Below are positions 58,492-64,000 of a stretch of 64,000 nucleotides of DNA, one piece after another. The DNA comes from Flintibacter muris (lineage in GTDB: Bacteria; Bacillota; Clostridia; Oscillospirales; Oscillospiraceae), in assembly GCF_943192995.1 (NCBI RefSeq), contig NZ_CALPCP010000011.1:1-64000 (forward strand), in the 5' to 3' direction. The translations under genes and the position numbers were made by a program. Below the pieces are notes generated by a model. The model saw only the letters and a program-made list of their open reading frames with translations, made no database searches and was not told where the DNA came from. Position 1 is the first letter of the stretch, and every line of letters starts with the position of its first letter.

Positions 58492-58531
58492 AACAGGAGC
58501 GGCAGGGGCTTTCCCTTGCCGCTCCTGTTTT
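58492..58531 (+). terminator. Terminator after metF
   Basis: Stem AACAGGAGCGGCAGGG/CCCTTGCCGCTCCTGTT with a small bulge and a CTTT loop, followed by TTC. Confidence 0.8.
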
Positions 58532-58552
58532 CTTGTACTCAAATAAAATGCC

Positions 58553-58572
58553 CGTAAAGGTATACCTTTACG
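58553..58572 (-). terminator. Small palindrome after the XRE gene
   Basis: CGTAAAGG TATA CCTTTACG, 12 bp downstream of the XRE stop codon, with ATTTTATTT beyond on the minus strand. It is a likely terminator. Confidence 0.55.
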
Positions 58573-58583
58573 AACAGTATTCT

Positions 58584-58949
58584 TTAATTCTTGCTTTCGG
58601 CATTATATGCCTTTAGCCCGTTTATAGTGTGGATTATAAATGCCTTTTCACGCATGGATAAATTAGCGATTATATTTTCTAAAAATAAATCAATATTTTC
58701 ATCCTTGTCATTTATATCGTTACTATCTGATAATAAATAGTTCATATCTATATCAAGTTCATTTGCTATGTTTATCAATGTTTGTAAACTTACATTCATT
58801 AAATTTGTTTCTAATTTTGCAACTGCATTTGTAGATATGTTTATCTTCTCTGCTAGTTCTGCCTGCGTTAATTGTGCCGCTTTCCTAGCGGCTCTAATTC
58901 TTTTTGCAATGGCTTGATAGTCCAACTTATACTTGTATTCCATATTCAA
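58584..58949 (-). CDS. XRE family transcriptional regulator of AT-rich divergon
   Basis: A 121-residue protein. HTH_3 core: IRAARKAAQLTQAELAEKIN, ISTNAVAKLETNLMNVSLQT, LINIANELDIDMNYLLSD. A short helical C-terminal part follows (NIIANLSMREKAFIIHTING). It is AT-rich compared with the neighbours, which points to acquisition from elsewhere. It faces a lipoprotein gene across a region with three ACTCCAT half-sites that overlap both promoters, so it probably controls both genes. The ligand is unknown. Confidence 0.88.
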   Translation of the reverse strand: MNMEYKYKLDYQAIAKRIRAARKAAQLTQAELAEKINISTNAVAKLETNLMNVSLQTLINIANELDIDMNYLLSDSNDINDKDENIDLFLENIIANLSMREKAFIIHTINGLKAYNAESKN

Positions 58950-58958
58950 CCCCCTTTT

Positions 58959-59052
58959 ACTCCATAATATCTAGCTATTAGCAAAAGATAAATTGAGTGT
59001 TGATGAAAATAGAATTGACTATTACTCCATATTCTGCTAAAATTCATGGAGT
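58959..59052. promoter_or_regulatory. Shared operator region with ACTCCAT half-sites
   Basis: ACTCCAT at 58959-58965 and 59024-59030, and ATGGAGT at 59046-59052. The plus promoter is TTGACT, 17 bp, TAAAAT (59015-59043). The minus promoter is TTTATC, 17 bp, TATTAT (58964-58992). Half-sites overlap the minus -10 box, the plus spacer and the plus start. Confidence 0.7.
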
Positions 59053-59091
59053 ACCCCAGCACAACAACAAAATTAGACGGAGGTTGACACA

Positions 59092-59787
59092 ATGAAGAAA
59101 CTATTAGCCCTTATCCTTGCGGCGGCTCTGGCCCTCTCTCTGGTGGCCTGCGGCGGCGATAGCGGAGCAGGGGACACCAACACGCCCAGCACCGGGAACG
59201 GGGACACAACAAGCACAGACACGCCCAGCGGCGGCATGACAAAAGAGGAAATGCTGGAGCAGGCAATAGAATGCGATACAATGACGATAAGTAGTGATAC
59301 AACCAGCAATATTGTAAGAGCAACGCAAACATACTGCGAAAAAATACTTTTAATAACGGGACGAATAGGTGAAATAAGTGCTGACCACATTCAAATAGAC
59401 CCAGATTCTATTACACGCTATAAAGTTTATCTTCCGGTAGAAGAAATTGCTAATTTAGAGGTTGGACAATATGTAACTATTGTTGGGCAGACAGGAGCAG
59501 AAATCAAAGAGGAACCAATGGGCCCCGGTATTCCACAAAATAAATATGTTTATGAAGTCAGCCCAGCTTATTTTGTAACAGACAGGTATGAGTATACTGG
59601 AACGCTGACAAGCAAAAATACGGATTTTCCAGGTGCATGGAATGTTAAATTTCCTAATAGTTCTTATCAAAGACTGGTTTACTTTGATGAAAGTATAGAT
59701 ATAAATCAATACGAGGGGAAAGAAATTACATTTTCTGCAAAATATTATTATGAGAAAGAATATCATGATGCAGTTATTATAGAGTAG
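59092..59787 (+). CDS. Lipoprotein with OB-fold-like domain in AT-rich divergon
   Basis: A 231-residue lipoprotein. KKLLALILAAALALSLVACGG contains the signal peptide and lipobox (LVAC). A 30-residue Gly/Thr/Asn/Asp linker follows. The rest has two similar tRNA_anti-like OB segments: ILLITGRIGEISADHIQI near residue 88 and VTIVGQTGAEIK; then YTGTLTSKNTDFPGAW and YEGKEITFSAKYYYEKEYHD. The fold is inferred from strand pattern. Codon use shifts from GC-rich (signal and linker) to AT-rich after about codon 55, which suggests a chimera of a native signal region and a foreign body. Regulation by the XRE protein is likely. Confidence 0.75.
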   Translation: MKKLLALILAAALALSLVACGGDSGAGDTNTPSTGNGDTTSTDTPSGGMTKEEMLEQAIECDTMTISSDTTSNIVRATQTYCEKILLITGRIGEISADHIQIDPDSITRYKVYLPVEEIANLEVGQYVTIVGQTGAEIKEEPMGPGIPQNKYVYEVSPAYFVTDRYEYTGTLTSKNTDFPGAWNVKFPNSSYQRLVYFDESIDINQYEGKEITFSAKYYYEKEYHDAVIIE

Positions 59788-59790
59788 TAT

Positions 59791-59823
59791 AAGGCGGCTA
59801 GTATTAACAATACTAGCCGCCTT
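59791..59823 (+). terminator. Terminator after the divergon lipoprotein
   Basis: Perfect 15-bp stem AAGGCGGCTAGTATT/AATACTAGCCGCCTT with an AAC loop, just after the stop codon. No T-run. Confidence 0.7.
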
Positions 59824-59919
59824 GCCTGTTCATATCTTCTTCACGAAAATTTAAGGAGATTTTTGTCGTTATTTCCTCTTCTGTGTGGTAGAATACCCTC
59901 TGAGAACGGAGGCGTTTTC

Positions 59920-60618
59920 ATGAACAGGCGGCAAAAGCTTATTATTCTCACCGCCGCTCTTCTGCTGCTGGCGGGGGGCGGATGGTTTTTGTACAGCAGC
60001 GGCTTTTTCCGGGCGGTCCGGTCCCTGGACGCACTGCGGGCCTATATCACAAACTTTACCCCATATTCCCATCTGCTGTTTTTTCTGGTGCAGTTTCTCT
60101 CGGTGGTATTCGCTCCCATCCCGAGCAATGTGATTGCCGCGGCGGGGGGGGTGCTGTTTGGAACCTGGCCCGCCTTTCTGCTTACCTTTGGGGCGGTGGT
60201 GACCGGCTCTCTGCTGACGTTCAGCCTGGCCCGGGCCTTGGGCCGGGACTTTGCCAGCCGGATTGTCAGCCAAAAGCTGTCGGAAAAATACCAGGACATT
60301 CTGCGGGCCAAGGCCCCCGTCTTTTTGACGTTGGCCTTTCTGTTCCCCTTTTTCCCTGACGATATGCTGTGCATTCTGGCCGGGCTCACCGCGCTGTCTT
60401 TCCGCCGGTTTGCCGCAATCGTGCTGCTGGCCAGGCCCTGGGGACTGCTTTTTGCCAGTGCCCTGGGGGGCTCCACCCTGGGCCTGTCCCCCTGGGTGAT
60501 GGTCCCGATCGGGCTGGCGGGGGCGGCTGTGTTCCTGCTGGGGATGAAATATGGGGGCAAAGTGGAGGAATTTATCCTCAGCCGTTTAAAAGAGCGGAAA
60601 ACGGGCAAAAATGAATAA
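59920..60618 (+). CDS. TVP38/TMEM64 (VTT domain) family membrane protein
   Basis: A 232-residue protein with six hydrophobic helices. LFFLVQFLSVVFAPIPSNVI, AAAGGVLFGTWPAFLLTFGA and LFPFFPDDMLCILAGLTALS are the VTT-domain parts. Members of this family are thought to act as lipid scramblases or flippases. The ATG at 59920 follows GGAGG. No partner gene is visible. Confidence 0.9.
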   Translation: MNRRQKLIILTAALLLLAGGGWFLYSSGFFRAVRSLDALRAYITNFTPYSHLLFFLVQFLSVVFAPIPSNVIAAAGGVLFGTWPAFLLTFGAVVTGSLLTFSLARALGRDFASRIVSQKLSEKYQDILRAKAPVFLTLAFLFPFFPDDMLCILAGLTALSFRRFAAIVLLARPWGLLFASALGGSTLGLSPWVMVPIGLAGAAVFLLGMKYGGKVEEFILSRLKERKTGKNE

Positions 60619-60622
60619 GAAA

Positions 60623-60649
60623 AAAATTTGGGGCCCCGCCCCAAATTTT
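60623..60649 (+). terminator. Terminator after the TVP38-type gene
   Basis: 11-bp stem AAAATTTGGGG/CCCCAAATTTT with CCCCG loop, then CCTATTTT. Confidence 0.8.
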
Positions 60650-60662
60650 CCTATTTTCCCCC

Positions 60663-60720
60663 TTTACAAATTCCCTGGAGTATGATATAATACCGCCGTA
60701 ATAAGAATTAATATTATTAA
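60663..60720 (+). promoter_or_regulatory. perR operon promoter with Per/Fur-like box
   Basis: TTTACA, 17 bp, TATAAT at 60663-60691. The AT-rich near-palindrome at 60699-60719 (TAATAAGAATTAATATTATTA) overlaps the expected start site and matches 10 of 14 positions of the B. subtilis Per box at 60702-60716. Self-repression by PerR is likely. Confidence 0.75.
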
Positions 60721-60732
60721 GGAGGGCCGCTC

Positions 60733-61155
60733 ATGGAACGCACCGTTCGCTACAGCAAAAAACGGGAGGCGATCCTGAACGCCATCCAGGGGACAAGCTG
60801 TCACCCCTCCGCCGAGTGGGTGTATCAGCAGCTCAAGCCCCTTCATCCCGACCTCAGCCTGGGAACGGTCTACCGCAATCTGGCTTTCTTTCAAAAGCAG
60901 GGCCTGATCCGGAGCGTGGGGGTGGTTCAGGGACAGGAGCGGTTCGACGGTATCGTTGCCCCCCACAGTCACTTTGTTTGCAATAGCTGCGGCTCTGTTC
61001 TGGACCTGCCGGATGTCCGTCCGGAGACCGGCCTGGAGCAGTCCGTCAGCTCGCAATACGGGTTCGTAGTGGAACGCTGCGAACTCACATTCTATGGTCT
61101 ATGTCCCAGCTGTCTGCATCAAAACCAAAATTTTAAGGAGGAAACATTATCATGA
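60733..61155 (+). CDS. perR: Fur family peroxide regulator PerR
   Basis: A 140-residue Fur-family repressor. The winged helix is [20 protein letters not shown] then [20 protein letters not shown]. The metal-binding C-terminal domain has [16 protein letters not shown] and LCPSCLHQ, two CxxC knuckles that bind structural zinc. RFDG in [15 protein letters not shown] carries the position used by PerR for peroxide sensing (Asp rather than Glu). It overlaps the rubrerythrin gene by 4 bp, so its operon is peroxide-controlled. The AAGGAGG site precedes the ATG. Confidence 0.93.
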   Translation: MERTVRYSKKREAILNAIQGTSCHPSAEWVYQQLKPLHPDLSLGTVYRNLAFFQKQGLIRSVGVVQGQERFDGIVAPHSHFVCNSCGSVLDLPDVRPETGLEQSVSSQYGFVVERCELTFYGLCPSCLHQNQNFKEETLS

Positions 61156-61694
61156 AAAAGTTCGTTTGCAGCGTATGCGGTTATGTCTACGAGGGTGACG
61201 CGGCCCCCGAAAAGTGCCCCCAGTGCGGCGTTGGCCCGGAGAAGTTTGTGGAGCAGAAGGGCGAGATGTCCTGGGCCGCTGAGCACATTGTGGGCGTAGC
61301 TCAGGGCGTTGACCCCGAGATCCTGGAGGGCCTGCGCGCTAACTTCCAGGGCGAGTGCACCGAGGTCGGCATGTACCTGGCTATGGCTCGGGTAGCCCAC
61401 CGTGAGGGCTATCCCGAGATCGGCCTGTACTGGGAGAAGGCCGCCTGGGAAGAGGCTGAGCACGCTGCCAAGTTCGCCGAGCTGCTGGGCGAGGTGGTCA
61501 CCGACTCCACCAAGAAGAACCTGGAGATGCGCGTCGAGGCCGAGAACGGCGCCACCGCTGGCAAGGTCGCCATCGCCAAGAAGGCCAAGGAGCTGAATCT
61601 GGACGCCATCCATGACACCGTCCACGAGATGGCTCGCGACGAAGCCCGCCATGGCCGTGCCTTCAAGGGCCTGCTGGAGCGTTACTTCGGCTGA
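61152..61694 (+). CDS. Reverse rubrerythrin
   Basis: A 180-residue non-heme iron peroxidase. The rubredoxin domain is N-terminal ([29 protein letters not shown]), hence reverse order. It is followed by the diiron four-helix bundle with ligands in [41 protein letters not shown] and [11 protein letters not shown]. It reduces hydrogen peroxide with electrons from rubredoxin. It overlaps perR by 4 bp (ATGA) and is followed 18 bp later by the rubredoxin gene. Confidence 0.95.
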   Translation: MKKFVCSVCGYVYEGDAAPEKCPQCGVGPEKFVEQKGEMSWAAEHIVGVAQGVDPEILEGLRANFQGECTEVGMYLAMARVAHREGYPEIGLYWEKAAWEEAEHAAKFAELLGEVVTDSTKKNLEMRVEAENGATAGKVAIAKKAKELNLDAIHDTVHEMARDEARHGRAFKGLLERYFG

Positions 61695-61712
61695 TTCAGG
61701 GAGGAATTTCTA

Positions 61713-61868
61713 ATGGATAAGTATGTCTGCCCCTGCGGCTACGTCTATGACCCCGCCGTCGGCGACCCGGACAACGGCATCGCCCCCGGCACCCCCTGGG
61801 ACCAGGTCCCCGACAGCTGGGTCTGCCCCACCTGCGGACTGGGCAAGGACGTTTTTGAGAAGGAATAA
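61713..61868 (+). CDS. Rubredoxin with C-x-C first knuckle
   Basis: A 51-residue rubredoxin ([46 protein letters not shown]). The second knuckle is the usual CPxCG. The first is CPC, one residue shorter than the standard C-x2-C. The reading frame is not disturbed and all other features are normal, so the iron site may be strained or the potential changed. It would donate electrons to the rubrerythrin. GGAGG precedes the ATG. Confidence 0.93.
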   Translation: MDKYVCPCGYVYDPAVGDPDNGIAPGTPWDQVPDSWVCPTCGLGKDVFEKE

Positions 61869-62255
61869 AACGTATCCGCAAGAGAGTGTTTTTCGGAGAG
61901 GAACGAGGAAACTTGTTCCTCTCTTTTTGTCGCCGCTTATCCCGTTTTCATATCCCCTATGTGGCATATTTGTGTCATGGGAATGTCCTATAAATTGTGA
62001 TATCGTTAAAAGTGTCATCAACTATTGTGTCACGAGCTTTTTGTTGTAAAATATTATAATTATGTTAGCTTTATCTGGTTATCCCCCCTTTTTCTATATT
62101 ATTTTGAATTTCCTTGTTTTTATCAAGCAGCTATGCACCTCCTTTATATTGCCCTGTTTCTTTTGTGCAATCAATATCAAGAATGAGGAAGTAATACAGA
62201 TTGCCAAGGGAAAGAGCGTTTTGATAAACTTGTAAAACTTGGGTCATATATTGGG
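61869..62255. other. Boundary of AT-rich island, non-coding
   Basis: After the rubredoxin terminator (61896-61928) base composition drops sharply. A directly repeated TTGGGTCATATA at about 62239-62262 overlaps the 3' end of the helicase fragment. GTGTCAT occurs at 61972 and 62010, and GTGTCACG at 62028. No gene was recognised. A former attachment site cannot be shown. Confidence 0.45.
61896..61928 (+). terminator. Terminator of the perR-rubrerythrin-rubredoxin operon
   Basis: 9-bp stem GAGAGGAAC/GTTCCTCTC with a ten-base loop, then TTTTT. Confidence 0.85.
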
Positions 62256-63560
62256 TCATATACAAACATCTTCTGGAATATCCTCAATTCTGTCCTCTTG
62301 ACTTGATTCAACAGGGATTGGAATGATTCTATATTCTGATTCTCGCCCTCTTTTTTTATCAGCTTTTGTAACTTCGTCTGCTATATAGCCGCCCTTCTTA
62401 AAAAGTGAATTCGCTTGCTTCATATCTTGATAATCATCAATTTCTTTTTTGAGGAGAACATTTATGTCTTTCAATATATTATCTCTTTCTTCTTTTGAAA
62501 TTACTTTTTCAAGTAATTCATCATGCTCTTCAAAGTACTTCTTTATGACCCTAACTATGATTTCTTCATCGGAAGGCGTTTTTTCGGCTAACCTTACTGT
62601 AGAATAGGGAAACCAGTCTTTAAAGTTTTCATTGCCAGGGGGTGATACTATTTCTCCCTTAACGATTTTATTGTCATACCAATAATCAATCCAATTTATC
62701 AGCATATATTTTTCTTTTATTGCCAAATCTTCTCCTTCCATTTTTCCATCAAAAAAGATAAATTTTTGCCGAAAGAAGTCAAATCTAATATAGGGAAAGC
62801 TTTCTTCTATTCTAGCTATAACGTCCTTCTTTGTAGGCTTTTCGGTTTTACTGATAAAATCTTTGTATTTGTCTGTAACATGTTGAAGTGATTCATTAGA
62901 AAAATAACGTTCCCATTTTAATATATCTTTTTTATAGACCCTAGACAATTCACACATAACATTCAATTCATCCAGGCCCTTACGAACACGTCCGGCCATT
63001 TGAACAAGTTCTGCTCTCTGTGAGCTCTCAGCAAACATGATTTTTATATCGTCATTCTGAATATTAATGCCCTCTTTGCACTTGGTAGTTGTAAGAAAGA
63101 TTTTAACATCATCTGGTAGTAATTCCTCTGTCTTTAGGCGTTCTTCAATCATTTCTCTCTTACTTAACATATAATCAGAAAATTCTTTCTTTTTCTCGTT
63201 GCTAGTAAAAGCTACTCCGATATCACCCTCTGTAATTCCTTTCTTGTTTAAATCCTTAATTAACTGTAGGATATTTGTTATACTACTAGCAAAATATATA
63301 ACTTTCCTGTTCTTCTTGTGATATTTTTTAATTACTCTTGCTGCCTCTTCCGTTTTGCTTTCTTGTCTGACAATAACCTTTTTAGGTTCCACATGATTAC
63401 ATAGGTCAAAGTAATCAGCAAAATGAAAGTATGTTTGTTTTTTTACCTTTTTTAGTAGGAGATTGTTTAGCGGTTCAGGTGTTCCAGACATAAGAGGAAC
63501 ACCCGGTCTACCACTAATGATAATGATTGTTTTATAATAGTTTGCACCTTTGTTTTTCAT
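62256..63560 (-). pseudogene. N-terminally truncated superfamily 2 helicase
   Basis: A 434-residue AT-rich frame. It starts near helicase motif III (LMSGTPEPLNN) and continues with KVIYFASSITNILQLIKDL (motif IV), IFLTTTKCKEGINIQNDDIK (motif V) and QRAELVQMAGRVRKGLDELN (motif VI). A long C-terminal part of about 220 residues has no recognised domain. Motifs I and II (Walker A and B) are missing, and the frame opens only 26 codons before the ATG. It therefore cannot be an active helicase. It looks like a fragment of a phage or integrative element. No ribosome-binding site was found. Confidence 0.75.
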
Positions 63561-63594
63561 GTTTATAGCCTTCTTCTTGTAGTAGGATGAAATT

Positions 63595-63647
63595 ATAAAA
63601 CCTCCTGGCCTAAGTCGTTGTCATTGGACCAGGCCAGGAGGTTTTAT
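63595..63647. terminator. 17-bp perfect inverted repeat, possible terminator
   Basis: ATAAAACCTCCTGGCCT (63595-63611) and its exact complement at 63631-63647, with a 19-nt loop. The stem carries its own T-run at each end. It overlaps the codons before the helicase start. Confidence 0.6.
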
Positions 63648-63886
63648 GTATGGGGGTTGAATGTTGATATTCAAAATACTTTGGAGGTACTATATAGAGA
63701 TATTCTTCTTATCCTTATTCCTCCCTCCTCTCCTCTTTCCTCTTTTTTCTAATTCTGCTAATTCTTTTCTTATATCCCTCCTCTCCTTTTTCTTTTTCTT
63801 TCTAACTTTGCTATTTTTCTTCTTATCTCCTCTATTTCTTTAGCACTCTTTCTCTAATTTCTTCTAATTCCTTTTCTAGGCTCTGT
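63648..63886. other. Pyrimidine-rich tract, no gene
   Basis: From about 63704 to 63880 the plus strand is almost entirely C/T with a few A and G. Read on the minus strand it gives stretches of Lys/Glu/Arg/Ile codons in shifting frames (for example EIEEIRRKIAKLERKRKR), as in a decayed coiled coil. No complete open frame was found. Confidence 0.5.
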
Positions 63887-64000
63887 TCACATATCCAGTA
63901 CAGCGGCTTCATCGGCTGCAACCGCTTTGCCATGCGCCCGGATTTCACTCAGCACCAAGTTTTTCAAGCTGATCTCAAAAATCCGGTGCCAGGAGCAGAT
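63887..64000 (-). pseudogene. Partial serine-recombinase-like fragment at window edge
   Basis: The frame enters from the right edge and stops at 63887 after 37 residues. CSWHRI, then FEISLKNLVLSEIRAHGKAV and AADEAAVLDM resemble the zinc-ribbon and following helix of large serine recombinases (LKxLVLxEIRxH pattern). Only this tail is present. The decayed coiled-coil tract beyond it would fit the same protein. The call is tentative. Confidence 0.4.

Noticed and set aside
1..64000. tRNA or rRNA genes
   Set aside because: No cloverleaf with a TTCGA-type T-loop and matching acceptor stem was seen, nor any rRNA-like stretch. A tRNAscan-SE run would settle this.

Overview
The window looks like the chromosome of a strictly anaerobic, spore-forming, GC-rich Firmicute, most likely a gut Oscillospiraceae of the Flavonifractor/Lawsonibacter/Pseudoflavonifractor type. 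That placement is an inference. It rests on the rimP-nusA-rnpM-L7Ae-infB order, a SpoVAC gene, 2-hydroxyacyl-CoA dehydratase activase-type proteins, a PerR/reverse-rubrerythrin/rubredoxin operon, clean AGGAGG ribosome-binding sites and high-GC coding sequence. No tRNA, rRNA or CRISPR array was found.

Layout. 1-2080: remains of two hybrid sensor kinases, then a gene-poor stretch. 2085-4548: a YgiQ-type radical SAM protein and a small lipoprotein, converging on one terminator. 4719-15384: a long translation operon (rimP, nusA, rnpM/ylxR, L7Ae-like, infB, a 46-residue ORF, a nonsense-mutated DUF559 gene, rbfA, nrnA, truB, ribF, DUF1576 membrane protein), broken by terminators and repeats. 15439-22756: serpin lipoprotein, CD1247-type zinc-ribbon protein, EF-P, hemolysin III/PAQR protein, 2[4Fe-4S] ferredoxin, ClpC and a DUF6892-like protein. 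22769-27967: a dehydratase activase system split over two genes, with a formylglycine-generating-enzyme-like gene translationally coupled between them. 28291-31657: lipoprotein-BlaI-BlaR1-like regulatory operon. 31840-33915: flavin reductase-rubredoxin, then a sigma factor and its probable membrane anti-sigma factor. 33960-35165: a phage-type lysis cassette. 35492-39895: a cell-envelope operon (membrane protein, GT2-GtrA fusion, phosphodiester glycosidase, anchored protein).

40185-48586: L-lactate dehydrogenase, SpoVAC, DUF6512 protein, phosphopantetheinyl transferase, MBL hydrolase, MATE transporter, cysteine desulfurase, thiamine pyrophosphokinase and a self-regulated MerR protein. 48623-52643: small regulators, DegV, a second MATE transporter behind a structured leader that resembles a guanidine-IV (mepA) riboswitch, and an HPr-like protein lacking the active histidine. 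52990-58484: serC, ECF S component, YwqG-like, serA, exonuclease III and metF, linking serine synthesis to one-carbon metabolism. 58584-59787: an AT-rich XRE regulator/lipoprotein pair sharing ACTCCAT operator half-sites. 59920-61868: TVP38-type membrane protein and the PerR oxidative-stress operon. 61870-64000: an AT-rich degraded island with a helicase fragment and a probable serine-recombinase tail.

Repeats are conspicuous. Family A carries AAGCCTCC/GGCTCC ends, family B has 13-bp terminal inverted repeats (GGAAATCAATTTT), and family C consists of short GGCGGCC palindromes. A 27-nt exact repeat also forms the 3' end of the phosphopantetheinyl transferase gene. The strongest leads for something new are the split activase operon, the riboswitch-like MATE leader, the XRE/lipoprotein divergon, the rubredoxin with a C-x-C knuckle and the repeat families.
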